Source of the DNA: Musa acuminata AAA Group
Taxonomy: Eukaryota; Streptophyta; Magnoliopsida; Zingiberales; Musaceae
Length of the DNA: 64,000 nt
Assembly (NCBI RefSeq): GCF_036884655.1
Contig: NC_088348.1
Coordinates: forward strand, 24,098,501 to 24,162,500
Direction of reading: 5' to 3'
Below, piece by piece: positions 34,521 through 46,939 of this stretch; position 1 is the stretch's first letter; the number at the start of each line of letters is the position of its first letter. The translations under genes were made by a program, and so were the position numbers. The notes under the pieces were generated by a model. It was not told the DNA's origin, did no database searches, and saw nothing but the letters and a program-made list of their open reading frames with translations.

Positions 34521-36040
34521 ATCTCCCTCTTTTTGATGATGACAACCAATTGATGATGGAGTTTAAACTAAACTCCCCCTATCAATATGCCATATTGATA
34601 GAAACATAAATTTAGAAATATCATCATAAAATTTTGCATAATCAAAATTTCAATACATCATTCCATGCATGATCCAACTCATCATCATATCTTCTCCCCT
34701 TTTGTCATTAACAAAAAGAAGTATAACTAGCAAGTTTTTGTGATATTCAAGCTAGAAAATTAGCAAGTTTTGCATCATTTTAGAGCATGCAAGTTAGCAA
34801 ATTCTAGAGATGTGCAGGTTTAGCAATTCTTTGTTTCTTGAGATGGACAAGATAGTACTTTTGCATCTTCTTAAAATGTGTAAGCTAGCAAACTTTGTTG
34901 CTCTTTTGAGATGAGTAAGCTAGCAATTTTCTATATGCAAGCTAGTAAGAAGCTGGCAAATTTTACATCATTTGCAATGTTCAAGCTAGAAATTTTTGAG
35001 AATATGAACTTTAGCAAAGTTTTTGCTTCTCTTTACAATGTACAATTTAGTACTTTTTTACTAATTTTTGTGATGCACAAGCTAGCAAGACTTTCTCCCT
35101 TCAAATGTACAAGTTGCAAGTTTTGCATTTCTTTACAAGCTAGTAATATGTTTTTCTTGAGATGTGCACGCTAGCAATTCTTTCTCTCCCTTTGTCATAG
35201 GCAAAAAGAGGGGAATAGCATAAGGGTGTAAATATTCAAGACATCATACGAAAGATATCAAGAAAAATTTGGTGATGAAATATACTTCATGAATACAAGG
35301 AATTATACATAAAAAAAACCATATCATGAAAGATAAGATCATGTGAATACCAAAAGACATGATTTATTTTGATAAATATTCTCTTTAATAAAATATAAGA
35401 AATTATTCGAGAATAAAAAGTGAGGGATTTTGATTAATATAAAGAAACTATCAAGTTTTGATTCTAAGAATTCAAGATCATGATATAGATAAAACTTATT
35501 CAAATTCAAATTATCCAATCATCAAAATCATCAAAATTACTTTTTTAATTTAAGAGATAACATAAAATAGATTCATTACTAAGAATCACTTATTGAAAAT
35601 CGAAAAGCTTTAGAGATATTTTCAAGAAAAAATGTATTCTCCCATTTTATTTCAATTCAAATGATTGATTTCATACAAGCATGCCCAAGTTTTTTATGCT
35701 AAATAAAAACATGCATCAACGTTTAAAATCGAAAAAGTAAATTTCATCACGACAAAAATCAATAAGCTATAAATCACAAAAATCATCATTACTTTGGGCA
35801 TGATACCAAACAAAATTTTTTTAAAACATCATTACTTGGGTATGCATGATACCAAAACATGGTTTCAAGTCTTCAAGGTATAACATGCACAATTTTAAAC
35901 CATTACAAACCATTATCAAGATCATAGTTTGTTTGCATAAGTATCTTTTTTTTATATTAATAATTATAATTTTTTTAATAATTTAAAAATAACTCATGAA
36001 ATGCATCAAGTAATTTCATAATAAGGTAAAGACATTTCGG
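34521..36040 (-). repeat. Pol-less internal region of copia element A
   Basis: AT-rich, with no protease, integrase or RT. Between about 34720 and 35190 there are many degenerate copies of 'caagctagcaaa'/'gcaagttttgc', each tens of bases apart. The same array occurs at the same place in the other copies (39290-39520, 51600-51960, 61250-61620). Confidence 0.7.
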
Positions 36041-37228
36041 TTGAGTCATTTACCTCATTGCCGAGAGCCATCAAAGAGAAGTTTGCCACTTTATCTTCAT
36101 CGGTTTTCTCCTCGTCTTCGGATGTACTCGATTCATCCTAAGCTACATTGAGTGTTTTTTTCTTCTTTTATAACTTCTTTATTTGTGGACATTCGCTTTT
36201 GAAGTGCCTTGGTCGATTGCATCCATAGCAAGTTGTTTTGTCCAATTTAAGTTTATTTTTATTTTTTAATTATTGTTTCATGAACTTTTTAAATTTTATA
36301 GTGAGAAGTTCAAAATCATCATCATCATCACTTGAGTTATCACTCAAGTGGTATTCTATTGTTCGAAGTGTCAAATCCTTCTTGTCCATAGCAAGTTATT
36401 TTATCCAATTTAAATTTAAATTTATTTTTTAATTATTGTTTCATGAACTTTTTAAATTTTATAGTGAGAAGTTCAAAGTCATCATCTGATCACTTAAGTT
36501 ATCACTCAAGTGGTATTCTATTATTCGAAGTGTCAAATCCTTCTTGTTCTTTGGAATGTTCTCAAGTTCTTCGTATGCATTGCAAGTCATTTCGTAAGTC
36601 ATCAAGAACCTAATAAGTTCTTCGAGCGAAAAGTTATTCAAGTTCTTGGCTTCTTGAATTGTCGTTACTTTAGGATCACACTCTTTGGAAAGGATCTTAA
36701 TATCTTGTTAACAAGTTCAAAATTAGGAAAACTTTTACCAAGTGCTTTTAGACTATTGACGACATCCGTAAAACGGATGTACATGTCAACAATAGTTTTG
36801 CTTGGCTTCATTCGAAACAATTTAAAATCATGCATTAAAAGATTTATCTTATATTCTTTAACTCTACTAGAGCCTTCGTGTGTGATTTCAAGAGTGTGTT
36901 AAATGTCATGCACAGTTTCGTAAATAGAAACCCGATTAAATTCGTTTTTGTCTAAGACACAAAACAAAGCATTCATCGCTTTAGCATTCAACGAAAGTCT
37001 TCTTCTCCAAATCATTCTAATCGTTCATCGGAAGAGAAGACATTTGAAATCCGTTTTCAATGATATTCCATAAATCAAAGTCCAAGGAAAGTAAGAAAAC
37101 TCTCATCCGAGTTTTTCAATAATTGTAGTCCATCCCATTGAACATAGAAGCGATTGAAAGACCCTCTTGAAAGTCGAAAAAGTTATCTCTCTTGGGTGTT
37201 AAACCAAAATGAGAGAAACGAGGCTCTG
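36040..37228 (-). pseudogene. Degraded copia gag of element A with zinc knuckle
   Basis: The minus strand shows pieces matching the intact gag at 54434-55378 (for example FSLEELIRFLMTYE, YHLSDN), but with stops and frameshifts (a stop right after DYNY). At 36188-36231 a CCHC knuckle is kept, C-Y-G-C-N-R-P-R-H-F-K-S-E-C (CX2CX4HX4C). The intact gag of element C lacks this knuckle. Confidence 0.75.
36223..36548 (-). repeat. 163-bp tandem duplication in gag relic A
   Basis: 36223-36385 and 36386-36548 both start 'ccatagcaagtt' and run through 'tcactcaagtggtattctat'. The duplication falls in the acidic linker after the zinc knuckle. Confidence 0.85.
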
Positions 37229-37236
37229 ATACCGAC

Positions 37237-38983
37237 TGTTAGGATCGACTCGACCTAAGAGGGGGGGTGAATTAGTGCTTACGATAAAAACGTCGATTTT
37301 GAAAAACTTTCATTCGATGAAAATCGATATCGGAAATGTGTTTAACTTGAAAGCGTTTGTAAGAATGTAATGAGAAAGTAAAGTAGTTTGCAGTAAAAGT
37401 AAATTGTATAAATAGAAATGCAAATTGAGTTTTATAGTGGTTCAGTCGTTGTGACATACATCCACTCTCGATTCCTCTTCCGTTGAGGCCATCAACATCC
37501 ATTAACGGTCTTCCTTCAATAGGTGAAAACCAACCACCTTCTTACAACTCTATTCTCCTTTTGACAGGCTCAGGAGAGAACCTTTACACCCCCACTACCT
37601 CCTCTCTTAAACTTCACCAACACTTAGAGTTTGAGAGGAGTTATCACAAGATTACAACAGGGTTTTCCTTTCGTTTTGCTCTCAATTGTTGTGTATTCTG
37701 AGCAGAGATGAGAGGGGTATTTATAGGTTCCAAATGGATTCAAACTTAGAGTCTAAAAGTGTCTAATCCTCAGTTTTCGGGGTATTGGCAGTACCATCGC
37801 CAATACTTTCTAACACTAGGCGGTACCACCGTCCAGTCTAGCAGTACTACCACCTGACACACTGACACTGGGCGGTACCACTGCCCGGACCACTTGAGAG
37901 GTTGAGCCTCAAGCGGTTCCACCACCCACCTTAGGTGGTGCCACCGCCTAGCATGGCTCCAAGTGGCCGAGTGGGCATTGCACTCGGCCCAACTCAACCC
38001 TAACTTAGGCCCAATGGCCCTCCTAATTGAGTTGGCATTGTTTCACCCTAATACTGACTCAATGAGACATAAACTAACTCAATCTAGACAAATTATTACA
38101 AAGCACGAATCATATGTTGTCTGGCATGTCATTGGTTCTTTCGGCGCTTCGTCCGGTCCTTCGGCGTATCATCCTCTCCTTCGATATATTGCGTAATCGA
38201 TATGTTGACTCCCGCAACTTTCGATCTCCTTGGTGGTACCACCGCTTGACACCCTACCACTGGGCGGTACCACTGTTTGATATAGTCTCGGAGACTGTGC
38301 CACTTGTTGGGTCACTATTTGGGCCTTTCACTTGGCCCGACATAGCGTAATCTTGGGCCCAATTGACCCCTAATTGAGTTGGCTCAATTTCAACCCAATT
38401 ATGTGCTAACTATGAATTCTAAGACATTCACTAAGCTAAATGAAGTCCGTAAGTCTAGGTTTCTTCCGACGATCTTCTGGCGAGCTTCCGACGAACTCTC
38501 GAACTCCCAACGAAATCTTGTTCTTGACTCTAAGACCTTATTTTGCTTTATGCCTTGATCGCTATCGTAGTTAATCCTGCATACTTAAAACCCACTTTGA
38601 TCTAGACAATTATTATAAATCTAATCAAGTGTTGTCTAGCATGTCATTGGTTTATCGATGCTTCGTCCGATTCTTCGGTGCATTGTCATCTCTTACGGCC
38701 TATTGCCCAATCAACCAGTTGACCTTCGTAACTCCGATTTCCTTGGCACAATTTCTACTCTTCTTGGCCCGATGCCCGAATCCATGGCCCAAAGCCTTTT
38801 GTCGATACGTCGACCGATCCTTCGGCTCGACGTCTAATCTTCTAACATATTTTTCTCCGGCCCAATATGATTCTTCCTGCTTTAATTGTCTCTCCTTGAT
38901 CGAAGCTTCTTACGTTACACAAAACACAGATCAAATCATAAATAATATCAATTGGTTTTATTATCAAAATCCGAGATTCAACA
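37237..38983 (-). repeat. Mosaic LTR of copia element A (1747 bp)
   Basis: It starts TGTTAGGATCGAC and ends GAGATTCAACA. It holds the block 'gcatgtcattggtt...cttcgtccg' twice (about 38128 and 38638) and a second GGTACCACC cluster at 38230-38275. It therefore looks like two LTR versions joined by recombination. Confidence 0.6.
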
Positions 38984-40200
38984 ATCTCCCCATTTTTTAT
39001 GATGACAACCAATTGATGATCGAGTTAACCTTAACTCCCCCTATCAATATGTCATATTGATAGAACCTTGAATTCAAGCTGAATTCTAGTCAAAGCAAAT
39101 TTAATCATGAGTATTTGCAACATGTCATCATAAAATCATGCATAGCATCATCATACTTCTTCCCCTTTGTTATCAACAAAAGGAGAAGTGCAACTATCAA
39201 GTATTTGATATATGCAATTTCAAATCATTGCATTATAAACATAATATCAAGTTTTATCATCATGCAAGCAAGTAATTTTTTTTGTTCTCTTTTGAGAAAT
39301 ACAATTTTTTTCTTCCTCGGCAAAGTGCAAGCTAGCAAAATTTTACATCATTTTACATGCAAGCTAGCAATAAATTTGAGTTTTGCAAGTTTGTAAATTT
39401 TGCTAGACGTGCAAGTTAGCATATTTTGCTTTTTGAGATAGGCAAGATAGCACTTCTTTCTACATGCAATTTACAAGCTAGCAAATTTTTGCTTCCTTTG
39501 CAATGTTTGAGCTAGCAATTTTTCTCCCCCTTTGTCATTGTCAAAAAGAAGGAAAGAATACAATGTTATAATTTTTTTCCCTTTATATCAATTTTCAAAT
39601 CATGACAAAGGTAAAGTATTATTCTTAATTCAATATGTTTGTGCATCATTAAAACATGCATAATTTCAAAACCTTACATTTCATTTTTCATGCATAATAC
39701 CAAAAAATAAATCAATCATCACTATGAGCATATCATAATACTAGGACATTAAAATTTTTAAGCATTTATTAACATTTTGATCATGATACCAAATATTTAT
39801 CATTTAAAGCATTAATGATACCAAACATTAAATTAATATTTTTAAGCATTTATCACTTCATGATTGTTGGTACCAAACATTCATCATTTAATTTTTTTTC
39901 CTTTGTCATAGGCAAAAAGGAGAATAATTCAACAATGCAAGTGTTTGAAAGCATATCAAGTAAGTTTTACACCAATTTATCCAAGGTAGCAAAACTAACT
40001 CCCTTAATGTGCAAAACTTTTCCCATTACATCATTTTTCAAATCATCACATGAAATATATTAAGAAAAATTAGATGATGAGATATACTTCATGAATACAA
40101 GGAAATATATATAAAAAAAGCATATCATGAAAGACGAGATCATATGAACACCAAGAGACATGATTCATTTTGATAAATAATTTCTTTAATAAAATGCAAG
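38984..40200 (-). mobile_element. Partial internal region of a further copia copy
   Basis: Directly right of the LTR end the sequence continues with the polypurine side ('atctccccattttttatgatg') and the 'caagctagcaa' array. This is the 3' portion of an internal region. It ends at about 40200 where chromovirus RT begins, with no second LTR. The order LTR-internal-LTR-internal suggests recombination between copies. Confidence 0.65.
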
Positions 40201-40203
40201 AAG

Positions 40204-40389
40204 TCATGGTGAACGATCTTGATTTACATAAAGTTTCATGACTAGCAGAAGCTTCACTACCGACTCCAACTCGATGCGATGATTCACGCCTTCTCGTGGC
40301 AATGGAGTTTTCGACAACTTGGGTGGCATAACATCAATGAACTCCTTCAAAACGTTCGCCACTATAGCAGGTTCATGGGTGGCCTCCAC
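40204..40389 (-). pseudogene. Start of chromovirus reverse transcriptase
   Basis: It reads VLKEFIDVMPPKLSKTPLP then NHRIELESVVK. This fits the conserved stretch just before the gypsy RT domain (hhpEF.DVhP.eLP...P..HxIeL.pg). The RT itself is absent. Confidence 0.75.
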
Positions 40390-40471
40390 ATTAAGTGACT
40401 AGTTTTACTGTGGTCATGAAAATTAATTCACCTTTTTGCATCCCTTTCTTCAATTATAAAATAAATATTTA

Positions 40472-40937
40472 TTATGAGTTCTTGGTTCCTCCTCGAGAAA
40501 TAGAAATTACGTAGGGGTCATCACCTCCCATCAAGCATAAGGAGTTTAGAAACGACATCAACACCAACTTTATTGTGTGCATAAACTCCATTCTGTGGAT
40601 CACTTGGAACTCATCCAATGACACCACCATCATATTTGGGCTTCCGCTATATGTCCCAATTTTGATGAAGACCCTCTTTGATATATCAAATATCTGCTTA
40701 GCTTTCGAGTTTACTACCTTCACTTAGGCTCTTCTCTAAGTTCAACCCAAGTTGTTTTGCTTCTCGATCGATAATGAAATTGTGAGTAACGCTCATGTCT
40801 ATAATTGCACAAGTTGTTTGGCTATTTAGCTTAACATCCATGTACATCAATTCACTACTTCTTGTTTTTTGTTGCTTCATCTTTATGTTCTCCCCGACTT
40901 GACCCAACAACACATTCAATAAACACATTGCTTTCAT
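40472..40937 (-). pseudogene. Chromovirus aspartic protease relic
   Basis: Two frames carry the parts. The first has LMYMDVKLNSQTTCAIIDMS followed by VTHNFI; the family's catalytic D-T-G-A is here D-M-S-V, so it would be inactive. The second continues the domain with VSLDEFQVIHRMEF and SLCLMGGDDPYV. A frameshift separates them at about 40710. Confidence 0.8.
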
Positions 40938-41074
40938 CCAGGGTCCTTATGACTCATCATTGTCGCTATTAGATTTCGAACTACTCAAACTAAGGGTGAT
41001 GACCTTACTCTTATCTGACCTAGTGGGGATGGATTGATGCTATCAATGCATTGAGTGCTTGCTTTTGTAGGCAC

Positions 41075-41720
41075 TCCCTCATCATGTGCGATCCTCCACA
41101 TAAAAAGCATTTATTAGGTTTTGTAGCCTTGCCATTTAAACTTGGTCCTTTGTGGGAACTCTATTTCTTTTGCTCGCTTTCAGACTCCTCTTGGGAATAC
41201 TTCGATGGGTGATTTTTCAAAGATTATTTCTTTTTCCTCGAGTCCTCCGATAAAACAAAGTCGGTGAGTCTTTCCATAGCTATGATTGCCACAATCACAT
41301 AGGTGACAATCCTTCAATGCAGTTCCTATTATGCTTACAACTTCAAGCCATCGAGAGAGAAAGTTGAACAACTTGTCCTTCTCAAACATATATTATATGT
41401 CCAACACTAGTACAGAAAATTGCTTTAGGTAGTCCCAAATGGAAGTGGATTGGCAGAGTTGTCTCAACTTTCTTCTTGTGACGAACTTTGTGTTCCTAGG
41501 TAGGAACTGAGTTCTCAACTCCTGCTTCAAGTCCTCTTATATGTTCACTAAACACCGACTTTGTTAGATCTCTTCCCAACATGTTCGCTACCAAAGTTTT
41601 GCATCCTCATTTAGGTACATGGTTGCTATTGAAATTTTGGTTTCAACATAATCAAGCCTCATAGCTCGAAAACACTATTCCATGTTGAATAGAAAATTCT
41701 TAAGCTCCTTCGTATCCTTG
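41075..41720 (-). pseudogene. Chromovirus gag relic with zinc knuckle
   Basis: The minus strand near 41700-41370 gives, across frames, ATMYLNEDAKLW, EDLKQELRTQFLP, RRKLRQL, and FEKDKLFNFLSRW. This is the usual order of the gypsy Retrotrans_gag domain. At about 41124-41079 the knuckle C-F-L-C-G-G-S-H-M-M-R-E-C (CX2CX3HX4C) follows. Several stops are present. Confidence 0.75.
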
Positions 41721-42255
41721 GCACCCCTATAGTAGTGTGGCTTAGGTGCCCTCAAGTTTTATGGTAGAGCAACAGTGTTGTGCCCTCCCACATTAAGAGC
41801 CCTTATGAGCAATGTAATCCTGGATGTGAGTTCTATCATGACTTCATGTAGGTGTTGCACGGAGTCTTTAATGCCTTTCGTTAATCGATCTACTCAAGAC
41901 TCGATTTTATCGATTTGAGATTCTTGCAAATTCTCTACCTCAAGAAGCTTTCGTTGGCTTTGGTAGAGGTCATCTAGACTTACTTCAAGGCGGGTTTTCA
42001 CAGCTATAAGCCTCTTCTTATAGCTTCTTTTCCTGATTGACACTCCGGATTATACTTCGCTCGCGGAGAATATCTAATTTCTAGCCCGTCATTTTCGCTA
42101 CCATGCTCCTCCTGAGCAGCTCGTCATTTGCATTTGTAGCCCACCTATGGTTGCTTGGGTTAATGGTTCTGCTTGTCCTATCTTACTTGATTCGCCACGG
42201 TGCTTCACTATGGTGAGATTACAAAATTTCATTAGTTGCTCAAATTGCTTGTCTA

Positions 42256-42266
42256 CTCTAATACCA
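42256..42266 (-). other. Primer-binding site of the chromovirus
   Basis: The minus strand reads TGGTATTAGAG, one base from the tRNA-iMet-complementary TGGTATCAGAG, just downstream of the 5' LTR relic. Confidence 0.6.
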
Positions 42267-42267
42267 C

Positions 42268-42600
42268 AATATCACAAACTTAGTTAGAATTGTCTAAGTC
42301 ATGAGACATCATTGCATTATCAGCCCACAAAGGATCAACCTAATTATAACCTCGCTTAGGTCCCGAAAGATATGTAAAAAAAGTAAATTGAGTAGTTTGA
42401 AAATGAGCTAATGGATAAGTCCCAATGTCTCGCAAAGAGCATATCTTTATAAGCGATTCAGCAAATAATTGGTGTACAAGAAAGAAAAATAAGAAAAAAG
42501 AAACAATGACTTTAGAAGATAAACAAACAATCATAAGTTTACAAACGATTGCTCATCGGGTGTCGAGTACGTTGACAAATTTCCGAACTTATAAAAGTAT
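42268..42600 (-). repeat. 5' LTR relic of the chromovirus
   Basis: It aligns with the 3' LTR (29740-30010), for example 'ttggtgtacaagaaagaaa' with 'ttggtgtgcaagagagaaa', and 'gattgctcatcgggtgtcg' with 'gattgctcaccgggtgtcg'. It diverges after about 42585, so the outer part is lost. Confidence 0.65.
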
Positions 42601-43938
42601 TATAATATTTATATATTATAATAATTTATATATTAAGATTTTAATCTATCGAGTGTTATAGGTATTTATATATGACTAGTTTCTGCCAAAACTAAAAACA
42701 ATTTTAAGGATCGTTGACCTGCTATTGAATTTGCAGGTCGAGGGTGTATACGTTCATGCGCTAGAATCATATCTAACCGATATACATTACGAAATAGCTC
42801 TGCACCAACAGGAGAAGGTTTTGTCTCAGTATGAAATATAGACAACAGGAGTCGTAAATTGAAGTATCATCTTTTAACATTTCTCATGCTGCTTAAAGTT
42901 TTTCTAAAAAATTGCTTCTTAAAAACTTTTCAAGCGTAGTAGCTTTATTTTCCAGAGCTTAAGAAATGTAGAAGAGATACTATATCAATCTGATGACGCA
43001 CCAAAATATTTCTATTAACTGTTTCTAGATGGTATATGAAACTTTGTCCAACACATTTAATACTCGAAAGAAACCAAGCCCTAGACAAAGTATAGCAAGT
43101 ACCTCTAGTTTTAACATCAGATTAAAACCAGAAATCATTCTCCTGCAACAAAAGTCAAAAAGCGACTCCCTGCATTCTGGAAAAGAAACAAAGAACATCT
43201 CCAACTGAAACTGAGGAGCTCCCTTCACACGCCCCTCCACTGATGCAGTTCACCGATCGGGTAGGCCCCTGTCCTATAAATAGAGTTCATATAAACAACA
43301 AAGAGACTAGATTGATGCGCAGAATGCACAGGAATACCTGGACCTGCAAAACTTGTGAAAAAAGATAAGCTGAGTGAATCTGAAATGTAAAGAGAAACCA
43401 GTCAAAGTGGCAGAAGTTTCCATAAACATGCATGTCCATTGATTATTCCAGTGTCCTGCTTGAGGATGATTTCTTTTTGTGTCAAAAAAAAAAAACTAGA
43501 AGCCAAATATTTATGCGAACTCGTTTTCTTACCTCGACACTTGAAGTTGGTTTTTGATCATGCATTTACTTTATACAGGGCTGTAGGTCCTTGTTTGGAT
43601 CATAACAAATGCTGCTAAAATAGAATGATGAATATGATCCTAAGTATGGCTAAACAGGAAACATATGTAGAATATGCATAAATGATGAATATGATCCTGA
43701 TTATTCCCTGTAATTGCAAAATAACTAAAAAGCAATGTTTAATCAAATTAAAAGCAAATGATGCAGGCAAACAGCAGTCTGTGTTTTCAATTTCTCCGAA
43801 GAAATTAGGTTTTATATTCCACTGAACAGGACTTTGGACCTGTACACCACCTGCACAGTGGAAAGTGGTGAGTAGTCGTATAAATAAAAACTAACTTCTG
43901 TATGACTGAATGAATATGGTGGGCAAAGCAGCACAAGA
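42601..43938. other. Spacer / 3' flank of U2AF35 relic
   Basis: No gene is seen. Part of it (about 43000-43938) may be former 3' UTR or terminal intron of the U2AF35 copy to the right. Confidence 0.4.
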
Positions 43939-44900
43939 CTAACCAGAAAACCATAGAGGTTGATGACCCTCTTCATCTTTATCCTGCTGATGCTGGTCAT
44001 GATGCGGCCGACCACTCTGGATGGACTCAGTGTTCTTCCTAGCATCATCTGCCTGCTCCCTTTCCCTGTTCCACTGTTCAATTCTAGCCCTCCACTCGGC
44101 ACTTCCTTCTGTGACAGGGCTTCTGTTGTGGTTCCTCTTGTGAACATGGTTCGAGGCCCTCAGCCTTGCCCTTCATAGTACTGATCCCTTTCACTGTGGC
44201 GGCTGCCACCACCTTGGTGATAGTCTCCATGGTTGTGGCAGCCATAAGGACTTCGGCTTCTTTTCTGCCTTCTATATCTTTCAAATAATTTCTGCCTCAA
44301 CTCCCTGGAAATAGTACGACAATTATCAGAAAAGAAACTAAAGAATTGTCCAAGCAAAAAGTAGTGGATGATAGGTACAGAAGATACCAGCTAATTTGTT
44401 TTAAGTGAATAAAATTGCAGAATCCACCTCAGTTACACGCATTATCCTTGTGTTGCCTACATGTAGCTTCACGGAAATCCATAATGGGGGAGAAATCAAC
44501 AATAATAGGATGTCCTGCAAATAGAATCCCCATTTGAGAAAAAGGGAAAAAGATTATATGATATACAAGTAATAGACTAACAAACAAGAGACAAAATGCA
44601 TTAAGCATGAGATAAAACACCTAAATATTAAACCACCATCATAATATCTTCCTTTCAGGTTGACTAGTATATTTGCAGCATCATCCTCATCCCTGAATTT
44701 AGCATATACATTACCAACCTGTAAATGAGGCTGAAGCGTGTCAGACAACACACAGAAAAAAGGTAAAAATAATATAAACCAAAACAATCATCATTATCTT
44801 GGATGTTGAATACCAAATGATCAGCCAGATTGTCACAAACATTTAGGCTTTCAATTTTTCTGAACTTGCTTAGCTCCTCAAAAATACCCTGATAAAAATT
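43939..44900 (-). pseudogene. U2AF35: U2AF35 (U2 snRNP auxiliary factor small subunit), broken copy
   Basis: Minus-strand exons: 44900-44814 ([12 protein letters not shown]...[10 protein letters not shown]), about 44718-44640 ([18 protein letters not shown]), 44514-44388 ([19 protein letters not shown], second zinc finger), and 44304-43939 (RELRQKLFERYRR, RS-like tail, RIEQWNRERE). These form the UHM/RRM, the second CCCH finger and the tail of U2AF35, which recognises the 3' splice-site AG. A TGA replaces the expected Arg codon inside the second zinc finger (CN*GGFCNF), and a stop plus a one-base frameshift interrupt the RS region. The N-terminal finger exon (MAEHLASIFG-like) is not found. 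Introns are kept, so this is a duplicated rather than a processed copy. The intron upstream carries a hAT-like element. A possible remnant of the preceding exon (IQEHFE then donor GT) lies at 47066-47049 and would join in frame. Confidence 0.8.
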
Positions 44901-45446
44901 CTGCCAACAAAAAACTTCATTAAGATCACAGGTACCAACAAATGATAAAAAAGTGAAACCAGCAGAAACTATACAAAAAATAGCAAGATATGTCCTTGAT
45001 CATTACCACTTGATGCCACAGAATGCTTTTGTCATAAGAAACATGCAGTAAGTATCCAAAACATTAATAATTTCAATTATGTGAGATTATCTACTTAAGG
45101 TAAATCTACGGCACCATCTCAAGAAAACTGCAAAATGCATCCAAGAGAAATGATCAGGCTTTTCTATTGATTTTGTTGGTTAAGCATCTTTAAGATATTT
45201 AAATCTATGCAGAGACAAAGAACAAGGTTTCAACATCAAAACCATGCACTTGCTTCTAATATCTAGGCAGAGAAACCCCATTACACCTGCTCATGAAAAT
45301 CAACTAAATATCAAAGACAGATTTCCACATCCTCCCAGCCAAACATTATTATATCTTCACCCATGGCACAACGCTAACGATCGTTCTTTTGGGATGACTT
45401 CTATATTCCACAATCCCTAGTTATAGCTCCTAATAATCATCTACAA

Positions 45447-46143
45447 CATTGTTTTTAGAAGGGCTAGGTCCCAAAACACCTGAGACGCTAAGCGAGCTCA
45501 AACGAAGCGAGACACACTCGAATATTAAAATTTAAAATATATATTACGATTGATAAATATGATAAAAAAATGACACAAAATTGAAATTACCAAATTAAAC
45601 TCCTAATAGTGTTTTCAATATGGTGCTAAACAATTTTAACTCATAACAGAGTAATAATGCACCACCTCAATATGGGCAAGTTAATTGAAATGAGAAAGAG
45701 TGGACAAAGAAGGAAGAGAACTAACGATCGTGGAGGAAGATGCCAGAAGAAGGGGGTAGTGGACAAAGCTACAATGGTGAATAGACACAGGTAGTGGACA
45801 AAGCATACGAAGGTGACGAATAAAGCGGATGAAGGCGACAGACAAGGTTGCCGACAATGGTGAATGGAGCATACGAAGGCGACAAACATAGGGTTTCACT
45901 TTCACTTTTGGTTTCTTTCGCTGGGTTAGGCACGAGAGGGGGTGTTAGGGTAACTACATTAGATGGTTTGATTGAACCAACTTACGCATCCAATCAACCC
46001 AGGCTTGAAGTCGAACCGGTTTGGCTCAGGCATTCGCCTAAGGCACCTGACGAATGGGCTCAAGCGAGCACCCAAGCAGCACTTGATTGAAACGCCTCAC
46101 ATAAACGCCTAAGCGAGTACCCCAATGCCTTTTGAAAACACTA
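45447..46143. mobile_element. Larger hAT-like non-autonomous element, copy 2 (697 bp)
   Basis: The ends CATTGTTTTTAGAAGGGC and (complement) TAGTGTTTTCAAAAGGC form the inverted repeats. The flanks ATCTACAA (45439-45446) and ATCTACAG (46144-46151) are a 7/8 target duplication, as expected for hAT. It has the same layout as 4301-5218 ('gcgctc'-type subterminal blocks, AT-rich part, a ggttCGATTGAACC-like hairpin relic). It lies in the intron of the U2AF35 relic. Confidence 0.75.
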
Positions 46144-46499
46144 ATCTACAGAATACTTAACTAACATGTACTTCATAGATATTCACTGCATTCCTTCTGG
46201 ACACTACTAACTAATAGTCAAAATGGAAAATCTTAATCACCGCAAACACATACATAATAACTTATAGCCGTGATGTTCCCTTATTCTTCCTGATGTTGCT
46301 TAATCAAATCAGTATAAATAGGAATGACCCTATTTAGTTTGTTTTTATGTCTAAAACTGCAAATATCTGCTGTTTCATCATAATTCTGGGGGCACTGCAC
46401 ATAATAGGTGATTAAGCATAGCATTGTATCTTAAGTGAACGAACCCTAGGATGAAGCATGTTGCAAATCCGAACATCCAGAACCTGAAAATTTCAGCAG

Positions 46500-46930
46500 A
46501 ACATCTATTAACATTATTTGGTATATCTTGAAACACTTCATGACCCTTGCAACCAATCTACTCCCTAATGTTTCCATGAAGTCAGTATCTATGAAATCCA
46601 TGATCAATTCTTCAAAGTGCCTGAACTTTTTTCCCCAAAATGCATCAGTACAAGCATTACGTACTACCCAACAATTAAGGAACATCCTTCCACATAGGAA
46701 TTATAACATAAAGAAGCAAACGAAAATCCTAACATTATCACTAATGTAAATCTCAGGAGATCATCAGTTAACATAATTTGGTACATCTTGAACCACTTTG
46801 TAACCTTTGCAACCGATCTACCCCCTATTGTTTCCATTAAAGTCAATAATTAAGAAATCCATGATCAATTTTTTGAAGTGTCGTGCTGTTTCTTCCCCCC
46901 ATAAACATTACTACAAGCATTATACCTGCA
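46500..46930 (-). repeat. Tandem duplication, ~255-bp unit, in U2AF35 relic upstream region
   Basis: 46505-46665 and about 46760-46925 match: 'atttggtatatcttgaa' with 'atttggtacatcttgaa', 'ccatgatcaattcttcaaag' with 'ccatgatcaattttttgaag', ending 'acaagcatta'. It is non-coding. Confidence 0.75.
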
Positions 46931-46939
46931 TTATTTCCA

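Larger units (their letters stand above)
31617..38983 (-). mobile_element. SIRE/Maximus-like copia element A (two LTRs, degraded gag)
   Basis: On the plus strand it starts TGTTAGGATCGAG (31617). LTRs occupy 31617-34520 and 37237-38983; each ends GAGATTCAACA. The primer site complement 'ggctctgatacc' is at 37222, and the polypurine side 'ctccctctttttgatgatg' follows the left LTR. Gag relics lie at 36040-37228 and no pol is seen. The left LTR holds a solo LTR of another family (32168-33831). The element sits in the chromovirus. Confidence 0.8.
29640..42600 (-). mobile_element. Old Ty3/gypsy chromovirus (Del/Tekay-like), interrupted
   Basis: In minus-strand order: 5' LTR relic (42600-42270), primer site, gag, zinc knuckle, protease, start of reverse transcriptase (40204), then 8.6 kb of copia sequence, then integrase tail (31572), chromodomain (30600-30420) and 3' LTR (30366-29640). 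Most of the RT, RNase H and front of the integrase are gone. All frames carry stops. The two LTRs share long alignable blocks, for example 29817-30010 with 42382-42583. Confidence 0.75.
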
